NCBI RefSeq assembly: GCF_003951315.1
Contig: NZ_QLJH01000011.1
Coordinates: 68,015 to 132,014 of the forward strand
Length of the DNA: 64,000 nt
DNA from: Sphingomonas sp. S-NIH.Pt15_0812
GTDB taxonomy: Bacteria > Pseudomonadota > Alphaproteobacteria > Sphingomonadales > Sphingomonadaceae
Reading direction: 5' to 3'
Within the stretch, counting starts at the first letter, position 1. The number at the start of each line of letters is the position of its first letter. Shown here piece by piece: positions 48,253 to 55,539 of this stretch. Made by a program: the position numbers and the translations under genes. The notes below the pieces were generated by a model, which saw only the letters and a list, made by a program, of their open reading frames with translations, was not told where the DNA came from and ran no database searches.

Positions 48253-49574
48253 ACAAGACTTTCCGCGCGCCCGTGATGGTCGCCGCGCTCATCGCGCTCA
48301 GTTCCTGCGGCATCTTCAAGGGCGGTGGCCCGAAGAAGACGCCGACCGTGGGCCAGCGCGTGCCGATCCTCGCCTCGGAGAATGAGGTGGCGACCGATCC
48401 GGCGATGGCCGATGTCCAGGTGACGCTGCCCGCGCCTTTCGCCAACGACGCCTGGGCGCAGCCGGGCGGCAATGCCGCCAAGTCGATGGGCCAGCTCGCA
48501 CTCGCCGAGGCGCCGGCCCGGGCGTGGCAGGCGACGATCAACGGCGGGTCCGATCGCGAGCGGCTGGCCGCCGCGCCGGTGATCGCCGACGGCAAGCTGT
48601 TCATCATCGATGTCGACGCGACCGTCCATGCCTTCGACGCCCGGACCGGCGCCGTGCTGTGGACCAAGAGCATCAATGACGGCGAGCGGTCGCGCGCGGC
48701 GCGCTTCGGCGGCGGCGTGAGCTTCGACGACGGCAAGCTATATGCCACGGACGGCCTGGGCGATGTCGTGGCGATGACGGCGGCCGACGGCGCGCCGCTG
48801 TGGCGGGCCAAGCCGGGCGGCCCGCTGCGCGGATCGCCGACCGTCGCGAACGGCAATGTCTATGTGCTGAGCCAGGACAATCAGCTGTTCGCGCTCGCCC
48901 AGGCCGATGGCAAGGTGCAATGGGCGCAGTCGGGCACGCTGGAGACGCAGGGCGTGTTCGGCGTCGCCGCGCCGGCCGCCAGCCAGGGCACGGTGGTGAC
49001 CGGCTATTCGTCGGGCGAACTCTCCGCCTATCGCTACGAGAATGGCCGCGTGCTGTGGCAGGACGCGCTGTCGCGCACCGCCGTCACCATGTCGGTGTCC
49101 AGCCTGGCCGATATCGACGCCGATCCGGTGATCGACAATGGCCGCGTCTTCGCGGTCGGGCAGGGCGGGCGCATGGTCTCGCTCGACCTGTCGACCGGGC
49201 AGCGGCTGTGGGAGCAGAATCTGGCGGGCATCTCCACGCCCTGGATCGCGGGCGACTGGCTGTTCGTCGTCACCGACGATGCGCGGCTCGCCTGCCTGTC
49301 GCGCGCCAGCGGCAAGGCGCGTTGGATTTCGCAGCTGCCCCGCTATCGCAACGTCAAGAAGCGGAAGGGGCCGATCACCTGGTTCGGTCCGGTGCTGGCT
49401 GGTGGCCGACTGGTCCTGACCAACAGCGATGGCCAGATCGTCTCGGCCGGTATCGGCGACGGCAAGATCGTCTCGACGATCGAGACCAAGACCGCCTTCT
49501 CCCTGCCGCCGGTCGTGGCGCTGTCGACGCTCTACACCATCGACGAGCGTGGACGCCTGACCGCTTTCCGGTAA
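48249..49574 (+). CDS. bamB: Outer membrane assembly lipoprotein BamB
   Basis: Lipoprotein of the beta-barrel assembly machinery, periplasmic face of the outer membrane. 441 aa with signal MNKTFRAPVMVAALIALSSC (lipidated Cys20). An eight-bladed PQQ-like beta-propeller follows, with repeats such as GKLFIIDVDATVHAFDARTG-AVLW, GKLYATDGLGDVVAMTAADG-APLW and 'GNVYVLSQDNQLFALAQADG'. The N-terminal ~70 residues before the first blade are longer than in E. coli BamB (392 aa). Translationally coupled to the YfgM-like gene and followed by der. Confidence 0.93.
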   Translation: MNKTFRAPVMVAALIALSSCGIFKGGGPKKTPTVGQRVPILASENEVATDPAMADVQVTLPAPFANDAWAQPGGNAAKSMGQLALAEAPARAWQATINGGSDRERLAAAPVIADGKLFIIDVDATVHAFDARTGAVLWTKSINDGERSRAARFGGGVSFDDGKLYATDGLGDVVAMTAADGAPLWRAKPGGPLRGSPTVANGNVYVLSQDNQLFALAQADGKVQWAQSGTLETQGVFGVAAPAASQGTVVTGYSSGELSAYRYENGRVLWQDALSRTAVTMSVSSLADIDADPVIDNGRVFAVGQGGRMVSLDLSTGQRLWEQNLAGISTPWIAGDWLFVVTDDARLACLSRASGKARWISQLPRYRNVKKRKGPITWFGPVLAGGRLVLTNSDGQIVSAGIGDGKIVSTIETKTAFSLPPVVALSTLYTIDERGRLTAFR

Positions 49575-49586
49575 AGGATGCCCCAT

Positions 49587-49618
49587 CGATCGGGCGGCAC
49601 GGAAAGGCCGCCCGATCG
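49587..49618 (+). other. Hairpin after bamB
   Basis: CGATCGGGCGGC pairs perfectly with GCCGCCCGATCG (12 bp, 8-nt loop) 13 bp after the bamB stop. It lacks a T-run, so termination would be weak or factor-dependent; it may separate bamB from the der transcript. Confidence 0.5.
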
Positions 49619-49652
49619 TGGCGCAGACGGGGTGACGCCTCGCTTCGTAGCG

Positions 49653-49661
49653 GCTAAGGGC
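49653..49661 (+). promoter_or_regulatory. Putative der promoter -10 (GCTAAGGGC)
   Basis: GCTAAGGGC, with TGACGC about 16-17 nt upstream. The ATG of der is at 49667, so the message would be leaderless or nearly so. The same GCTAAGGGC word occurs in the rplK upstream region on the minus strand (59513-59521). Confidence 0.35.
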
Positions 49662-49666
49662 GGATC

Positions 49667-51043
49667 ATGCCCAAGCTCCCTGTGGTCGCGATCGTCGGCC
49701 GGCCGAATGTCGGCAAATCCACCTTGTTCAATCGTCTCGTCGGCAAGAAGCTCGCGCTGGTCGACGACCGGCCCGGCGTTACCCGCGATCGCCGCGAAGG
49801 CGACGCGCATCTGGTCGGCCTCGATTTCCGCGTCATCGACACCGCCGGCTACGAGGATCACGATGCCCAGACCCTGCCCGGCCGGATGCGCCTCCAGACC
49901 GAAGCGGCGCTGAAACAGGCCGACGTCGCGCTGTTCCTGTTCGATTCGCGCTCCGGCATCGTGCCGTTGGACGAAGAAATCGCGCGCTGGCTGCGGTCCT
50001 CGACCACGCCGGTCGTCCTTGCCGCCAACAAGGCGGAAGGGCGTCAGGGCGAACAGGGCATCCTCGAGTCGCTGTCGCTCGGCTTCGGCGATCCGGTTCA
50101 GTTGTCCGCCGAACATGGCGAGGGCATGGGCGACCTGTTCGAGGCGCTGCTGCCCTATCTCGACCGCAGCGAGGACGAGCCGGTCGACGACGAGGAGGAC
50201 GACCGCCCCGATGCACCGCTGAAGCTGGCGATCGTCGGCCGTCCCAATGCCGGCAAGTCGACGCTGATCAACCGAATGCTGGGCGAGGATCGCCTGATCA
50301 CCGGACCGGAAGCGGGGATCACGCGCGACTCGATCGCGATCGACTGGATGTGGCCCGACCCCAAGGGCGAGCCGCGCCCCGTGCGGCTGATCGACACCGC
50401 CGGGATGCGCAAGCGCGCCAAGGTCCAGGACAAGCTGGAGAAGCTGTCCGTCGCCGACGCGTTGCACGCGGTCGACTTCGCCGAGGTGGTGGTGCTGCTG
50501 CTCGACGCGACGCTGGGACTGGAGGCGCAGGACCTGCGCATCGCCGACCGCGTGCTGGAAGAGGGGCGGGCGCTGATCATCGCGCTCAACAAATGGGACA
50601 TCGCCGAAAACGCCTCCTCGCTGTTCAACGGCGTGAAGAAGGCGCTGGAGGACGGTCTCAGCCAGGTGAAGGGCGTGACGGTCATCACCGTCTCCGGCGC
50701 GACCGGCAAGGGCATCGATCAGTTGATCGGCGCGGCCTTCGAGGTGCGCGAGGCCTGGTCGAAGCGCGTCGGCACCGGCGAACTCAACCGCTGGTTCGAA
50801 CGTGCGATCGAGGCCAACCCGCCGCCCGCGCCCGGCGGCAAGCGGATCAAGATGCGCTACGTCACCCAGGTCAAGTCGCGACCGCCGAGCTTCGTCATCT
50901 TCGGCACGCGCGTCGACCAGTTGCCGGCCAGCTACGAACGCTATCTGGTCAATTCGATGCGGCGGGAACTCGGCTTCGGCGCGGTGCCGGTGCGATTGAC
51001 GCTGCGCGCGCCCAAGAACCCGTTCGACCGCAAGGACGACTGA
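49667..51043 (+). CDS. der: Ribosome biogenesis GTPase Der (EngA)
   Basis: Essential GTPase with two tandem G domains acting in 50S subunit maturation. 458 aa. Domain 1: VAIVGRPNVGKSTLFNRLVG (P-loop), DRPGVTRDRREGDA, DTAGYED and NKAEG (Asn-Lys motif altered from NKxD to NKAE, common in Der). Domain 2 from ~185: LAIVGRPNAGKSTLINRMLG, GPEAGITRDSIAIDW, DTAGMRKRAKVQDKLEKLSV and NKWD. The KH-like C-terminal domain includes IKMRYVTQVKSRPPSFVIFG. An acidic linker (DEEDDRPDAP) joins the G domains. Confidence 0.97.
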   Translation: MPKLPVVAIVGRPNVGKSTLFNRLVGKKLALVDDRPGVTRDRREGDAHLVGLDFRVIDTAGYEDHDAQTLPGRMRLQTEAALKQADVALFLFDSRSGIVPLDEEIARWLRSSTTPVVLAANKAEGRQGEQGILESLSLGFGDPVQLSAEHGEGMGDLFEALLPYLDRSEDEPVDDEEDDRPDAPLKLAIVGRPNAGKSTLINRMLGEDRLITGPEAGITRDSIAIDWMWPDPKGEPRPVRLIDTAGMRKRAKVQDKLEKLSVADALHAVDFAEVVVLLLDATLGLEAQDLRIADRVLEEGRALIIALNKWDIAENASSLFNGVKKALEDGLSQVKGVTVITVSGATGKGIDQLIGAAFEVREAWSKRVGTGELNRWFERAIEANPPPAPGGKRIKMRYVTQVKSRPPSFVIFGTRVDQLPASYERYLVNSMRRELGFGAVPVRLTLRAPKNPFDRKDD

Positions 51044-51134
51044 CGACCAGAGGCAAACTTCTGCCGGTGCGGCAAGATGCTGTTTACCCTTGATCGGCTA
51101 TGACCCGGCAAGATTTGCCGGTGGAGCCAAGACA

Positions 51135-51554
51135 TTGTCGTTCGAGGGTAGCACGCTGGTCGATTGGCCTGCCTTTTTCGCGACGCGGGCCGAGTTGGGG
51201 ACCGGCTTCGTCCGCATCCTGGGGTATTTCCGCGAGGACGGCGTGAAATCGGTCGCCGCGATCGAGCTGGCGATGCGGGGGCTGAACGCGGCGGGGCTGG
51301 TCATCCCCGCGCATACGCTGAAGGGCGAGGCGCGCCAGTTCGGCGCGCTGCCGCTGGCGACGCTGGCGGAGGAGATCGAGGTGATCGGCCGCGATTGCGT
51401 CGAGGCGCAAGAGACGTGCGAGGCGGCGCTGCCGGCGGTCACGCGACTGCGGCCGCTGTTCGAACAGACGCTGACGCTGCTCGAACGCGAGGCGAGCCCG
51501 CCGGTCCCCCGCCGGCCGCTGGGGGGCGGGGGGTTCGGGCGCAAGATCGCCTGA
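51135..51554 (+). CDS. Histidine phosphotransfer (Hpt) domain protein
   Basis: 139 aa from TTG 51135, which has GGTGGAG 8-9 nt upstream; an earlier in-frame TTG at 51090 precedes a GCTATGA -10-like word (51097) and has no ribosome-binding site. The helical Hpt core carries the phospho-acceptor motif AHTLKGEARQFGALPLATLA (His in HTLKG, about residue 62). A C-terminal tail is rich in Pro, Arg and Gly. A stand-alone Hpt could shuttle phosphate from hybrid kinases, for example the one at 29221-31725, but no partner is adjacent. Confidence 0.82.
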   Translation: MSFEGSTLVDWPAFFATRAELGTGFVRILGYFREDGVKSVAAIELAMRGLNAAGLVIPAHTLKGEARQFGALPLATLAEEIEVIGRDCVEAQETCEAALPAVTRLRPLFEQTLTLLEREASPPVPRRPLGGGGFGRKIA

Positions 51555-51557
51555 CGT

Positions 51558-52337
51558 CTATCCCGGCGTCGCCGCCGATCCGGCGAGCAGGCCGCCGTCG
51601 ATCGTCACTTCCGTGCCCGTCACATAGGTCGCCTCGTCCGAAGCGAGCATCGCCGCCACCGCCGCCACTTCGGCCACCGTCCCGAACCGCTTGAGCGGTG
51701 TATCCGCAACCAGCGCCGCCATCCGCTCTGCACGATCCGGACCGTCGCCCAGCATCGGCTCCCAGATCGGCGTCAGGATCGCGGCGGGGTGGATCGAATT
51801 GCATCGGATGCGCCAGCCCTGCTGCGCGCAGTAGAGCGCCACCGACTTGCTGTGGTTGCGGATCGCCGCCTTGGACGCGGCATAGGCGGCCGCGCCGGGA
51901 ATGCCGACCATGCCCGATCGCGACGAGATGTTGATGATCGAACCGTCGCCGCGCGGCTTCATCGCGCCGATCGCATAGCGGCAGCCGAGGAACGTGCCGT
52001 CCAGATTGACGCGGTGCACCGCCCGCCAGTCGGCCAGGTTGGCATGTTCGGGATCGTGCGGCACCATTCCCCGTTCGAAACCGGTGATGCCGGCATTGTT
52101 GACCACCACATCCGCGACCGGCACCGCCTCCGCCAACCGCCGCCACTCGGCTTCCTCGCCCACGTCGAGTGGCAGAAAGCGCGCGTCGATCGATTCGGCC
52201 GCCGCCGCACCCGCCTCCACATCCATGTCGGTGAGGATCACGTTGCCGCCTTCCGCCTGGAAGCGCGCCGCGATGGCATAGCCGATCCCGCGCGCCGCGC
52301 CGGTGATGACGCAGGTCTTTCCCGTCAGTCTTTGCAT
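51558..52337 (-). CDS. Short-chain dehydrogenase/reductase
   Basis: 259-aa classical SDR. Cofactor motif [17 protein letters not shown] with acidic residue ILTDMD after strand 2, favouring NAD+; [10 protein letters not shown]; catalytic Ser in [16 protein letters not shown] and YAASK (Tyr-x3-Lys); C-terminal [16 protein letters not shown]. Start [13 protein letters not shown] at 52337, with AAGGCG ~7 nt upstream; ATG 52355 is an alternative. Substrate unknown. The stop lies 3 bp from the Hpt gene end, convergent. Confidence 0.9.
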   Translation of the reverse strand: MQRLTGKTCVITGAARGIGYAIAARFQAEGGNVILTDMDVEAGAAAAESIDARFLPLDVGEEAEWRRLAEAVPVADVVVNNAGITGFERGMVPHDPEHANLADWRAVHRVNLDGTFLGCRYAIGAMKPRGDGSIINISSRSGMVGIPGAAAYAASKAAIRNHSKSVALYCAQQGWRIRCNSIHPAAILTPIWEPMLGDGPDRAERMAALVADTPLKRFGTVAEVAAVAAMLASDEATYVTGTEVTIDGGLLAGSAATPG

Positions 52338-52444
52338 GATATTCGCCTTGTCCATGAAAACCCGACCGGCGATGCGCAACCGCCGATACTGCTCGTCAGC
52401 GCCGCTGCTGGTTCATGTCGAAGACTCCTGAACGAGGTCCGAGC

Positions 52445-52906
52445 CTACGCCTGGCGGATCGTCCGGGCAAGCCGCACCAGCGCCTCGTCCAGGGCGGACA
52501 GGAAGCGGGAGCGGTCGCTTTTTTGGAACGGCGGCGGCCCGCCGATCACGTCGCCGCCGGCGCGTAGATCGGCCATGATCGCCCGCGTCGCGATCGCGCT
52601 GCCGATCGAGGCGGTGGTGAAGGGGCGGCCATTGGGCGCGATCACGGCCGCGCCCGCCTTCAGGGCCCGGTCGGCGAGCAATATGTCGGCGGTGACGACG
52701 ATGGTGGCGGCGCCCGCCTGCTCGGCGATCCAGTCGTCCGCCGCATCGAAGGCCTCGCTTACCACCTGGCGGGCGATGAGCGGATGGTCGGGGATGCGCA
52801 GCCGGGCATTGCTGACCACGATCACGGCCGCCCCGTGTCGCAGCGCCACCCGGTAGATCTCGTCCTTGACCGGGCAGGCATCGGCATCGACCAGGATGCG
52901 GATCAT
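52445..52906 (-). CDS. DUF188/YaiI-YqxD family protein
   Basis: 153-aa PIN-like fold protein, usually annotated UPF0178. MIRILVDADACPVKDEIYRV, VVSNARLRIPDHP, VVTADILLADRALKAGAAVI with APNGRPFTTASIGSA, and GGPPPFQKSDRSRFLSALDE are the conserved family blocks, including the acidic residues of a nuclease-like pocket. Function unproven. ATG overlaps the stop of the TPP enzyme gene by 4 nt. Confidence 0.93.
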   Translation of the reverse strand: MIRILVDADACPVKDEIYRVALRHGAAVIVVSNARLRIPDHPLIARQVVSEAFDAADDWIAEQAGAATIVVTADILLADRALKAGAAVIAPNGRPFTTASIGSAIATRAIMADLRAGGDVIGGPPPFQKSDRSRFLSALDEALVRLARTIRQA

Positions 52907-54546
52907 CGCCGGGCGATATCGCTCAGCATCGCCGCCGGGGTGATGACCTCGACCTGCGTCTTCAGGTGGAGCAGGCGGACGCCCGTTTCCCCCTGCGCGC
53001 GGGCGAGGGCGCGGGCGAAGGCGTCGGTCGTCTCCACCGTCTCCGCCCAGGCGCCATAGGCGCGGGCGAGCGCGGCGAAGTCCGGATTGGCCAGGCGGGT
53101 GCCGCTGATCCGGCCGGGAAATTCACGCTCCTGATGCATCCGGATCGTGCCATAGGCGCCATTGTCGACAACGATCACCAGGATCGACGCGCCCGTCTGC
53201 ACGGCGGTCGCCAGTTCCTGCCCGTTCATCAGGAAACAGCCGTCGCCCGCCAGCGCGACCACGCTCCGTCCCGGGTGACGGAGGCTGGCGGCGACGGCGG
53301 CCGGCAGGCCGTAGCCCATCGCGCCAGCAGTGGGGGCCAACTGCGTGCCGGCTGCGGCGTAGCGCCAATAGCGATGCCACCAGCCGCTATAGTTGCCGGC
53401 GCCGTTGCAGATGATCGTGTCGGCCGGAAGGGTGTCGCGCATCGCGCCGACGCACCGCCCCAGATCGAGCGCGACCCCAGCGCGGGGATAGGGTTCGCTC
53501 CAGCGGCGATACTCCTCGTGCGCGGCCGCGCCATCGGCGAAGCGGCGGCCGTCCACGCCTTGCAGGGCCGCGCCGAACGCCTCCAGCCCGGCGCAGATCG
53601 CCAGATCGATGCGATAGGTGCGATGCAGTTCCTCCGGATCGGGATGGACATGCACCAGCGTCTGTCCGGGATGGTCCGGCGTCACGAGCGCATAGCCATC
53701 GGTGGTCGCCTCGCCGAGCCGCGGCCCGGCGACGATCAGCAGGTCCGCGGCCCGGACCCGCGCGACCAATGCGGGATTGGGACCATAGCCGAGATTGCCG
53801 GCCCAGACGGGCGTTCGGTTGTCGATCGCGTCCTGGCGGCGGAAGGCGCAGGCGACCGGGATGCCGCGCCGCTCCGCCCAGTCGGCGACCGTGCGTCCGG
53901 CCGCCTCGGTCCAGCCGGCACCGCCGACCAGCATCAGCGGCCGTTCGGCGCGCTCGACCAGCGCCTCCAGATCCGCAAGCGCGGCGGGGTCGCAGGCTTG
54001 CGTGGTCCGCTCGACACGGGGCCGGTCGCGCGCCTCGACCTGATCGAGCAGCATATCCTCCGGCAGCGCCAGCACCACCGGGCCCGGCCGTCCGTTCATC
54101 GCGGTGGCATAGGCGCGCGCGATATATTCCGGGATGCGCGCGGCATCGTCGATCCGCGCCGCCCATTTGCACAGCGGCGCGAACATCGCTTGGAAGTCGA
54201 CCTCCTGAAAGGCTTCGCGGTCGCGGGTGCCGCGATCGACATCGCCGATGAACAGGATCATCGGCTGCGAGTCCTGCATCGCGACATGCACGCCGATCGA
54301 GGCATTGGTCGCGCCCGGGCCGCGCGTGACGAAGGCGATGCCGGGCCGCCCCGTCAGCGTGCCGTCGGCACAGGCCATGAACGCCGCGCCGCCCTCCTGC
54401 CGGCAGACCACCAGGTCGATCGCCGGCGTGTCGTGCAGCGCGTCGAGCACGGCGAGGAAGCTCTCGCCCGGCACGGTGAAGATACGCTCGCATCCTTGCG
54501 CGAGGAGCTGGTCGACGAGGAGGCGGCCGCCGGTTCTGCTGGTCAT
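52903..54546 (-). CDS. Thiamine pyrophosphate enzyme, acetolactate-synthase-like
   Basis: 547-aa TPP enzyme of the POX/AHAS family. N-terminal pyrimidine-binding domain 'VPGESFLAVLDALHD...CRQEGGAAFMACADG' with the catalytic Glu in RQEGGA; central domain with LMLVGGAGWTEAAGRTVADW; C-terminal PP domain with GAMGYGLPAAVAASL and the metal motif LAGDGCFLMNGQELATAVQT (GDG...N) followed by VDNGAYGTIRMHQ. It lacks the full hallmarks of IlvB and stands apart from an ilvN regulatory subunit, so it is probably a catabolic or unassigned decarboxylase/ligase. Translationally coupled to the DUF188 gene. Confidence 0.88.
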   Translation of the reverse strand: MTSRTGGRLLVDQLLAQGCERIFTVPGESFLAVLDALHDTPAIDLVVCRQEGGAAFMACADGTLTGRPGIAFVTRGPGATNASIGVHVAMQDSQPMILFIGDVDRGTRDREAFQEVDFQAMFAPLCKWAARIDDAARIPEYIARAYATAMNGRPGPVVLALPEDMLLDQVEARDRPRVERTTQACDPAALADLEALVERAERPLMLVGGAGWTEAAGRTVADWAERRGIPVACAFRRQDAIDNRTPVWAGNLGYGPNPALVARVRAADLLIVAGPRLGEATTDGYALVTPDHPGQTLVHVHPDPEELHRTYRIDLAICAGLEAFGAALQGVDGRRFADGAAAHEEYRRWSEPYPRAGVALDLGRCVGAMRDTLPADTIICNGAGNYSGWWHRYWRYAAAGTQLAPTAGAMGYGLPAAVAASLRHPGRSVVALAGDGCFLMNGQELATAVQTGASILVIVVDNGAYGTIRMHQEREFPGRISGTRLANPDFAALARAYGAWAETVETTDAFARALARAQGETGVRLLHLKTQVEVITPAAMLSDIARR

Positions 54547-54648
54547 GCCCGGTCATAGCGTGGGCGGATGGGAACGGATAGCCGCCCGGAACCGGCATGG
54601 GACTGGCGCATTCGCACCCCGACCTGCCCGAATTTATGGAGAGCGATC

Positions 54649-55491
54649 ATGGCGTTAGCGCAAGACCCGGTGTGGTTCATCACCGGCTGTTCGACCGGTT
54701 TCGGCCGGTCGCTGGCGGAGGCGGTGCTGGCGCGCGGCGAGCGGGTGGTGGCCACCGCGCGCGACGTGGCGCGAGTCGCTGATCTGGAGGAGACCTCCGA
54801 CCGGTTGTTGCCGCTGGCGCTCGACGTCACGGACGACGCGCAGATCGCGGCGGCGGTCGACGCGGCGCGCGAGCGGTTCGGGCGGGTCGACGTGCTCGTC
54901 AACAATGCCGGCTATGGCTATCAGGCCAGCATCGAGGAGGGCGAGGATGCGGAAATCCGGGCACAGTTCGACGCCAATGTGTTCGGCCTGTTCGCGCTGA
55001 CCCGCGCCGTGCTGCCGCTGATGCGCGCGCAGGGCGGCGGGCATGTCGTCAACATCACCTCGGTCGCGGGACTCGTCGGCTTTCCGGGCTCGGGCTATTA
55101 TGCCGCGTCCAAACATGCAGTCGAGGGTTGGTCCGATGCGCTGGCCGCCGAAGTCGGGCCGCTCGGCCTCCATGTCACCTGTGTCGAGCCGGGGCCGTTC
55201 CGCACCGACTGGGCCGGCCGCTCGCTGCGGCAGACGCCGGTGCGGATCGACGCCTATCAAGCGACCGTCGGGCAGCGGATGGAGAGCACCCGCTCGGTCA
55301 GCGGCCGGCAAGCCGGCGACCCGGAGCGGGCCGCCGCGGCGATCATCTCTCTGGCGGAGGAGGCCGAACCGCCACGGCATATGGTGCTGGGGGCATGGGG
55401 GATCGACCAGGTCACCGAGCGGCTGCGTCGCCGCCTGAAGGAGATCGAGGCACGGCGCGAGGCGGCGATCGCGACCGACTTTCCCGAATAA
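54649..55491 (+). CDS. Short-chain dehydrogenase (oxidoreductase, YbbO-like group)
   Basis: 280-aa SDR. WFITGCSTGFGRSLAEAVLA (GxxxGxG), VVATARD with Arg favouring NADP(H), VLVNNAGYGYQASIEEGEDA, VNITSVAGLVGFPGSGYYAA followed by SKHAVEG (YxxxK), and CVEPGPFRTDWAG. The extended C-terminal helix (RLRRRLKEIEARREAAIATD) is typical of this oxidoreductase group. The start ATG 54649 is set by GGAG 7 nt upstream; the frame is open to 54568. Divergent from the TPP enzyme gene. Confidence 0.9.
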   Translation: MALAQDPVWFITGCSTGFGRSLAEAVLARGERVVATARDVARVADLEETSDRLLPLALDVTDDAQIAAAVDAARERFGRVDVLVNNAGYGYQASIEEGEDAEIRAQFDANVFGLFALTRAVLPLMRAQGGGHVVNITSVAGLVGFPGSGYYAASKHAVEGWSDALAAEVGPLGLHVTCVEPGPFRTDWAGRSLRQTPVRIDAYQATVGQRMESTRSVSGRQAGDPERAAAAIISLAEEAEPPRHMVLGAWGIDQVTERLRRRLKEIEARREAAIATDFPE

Positions 55492-55539
55492 GCGGAGGGA
55501 TCGGGGGAGGGCGACCCGGCCGCCCTCCCGTCGCCGTCC

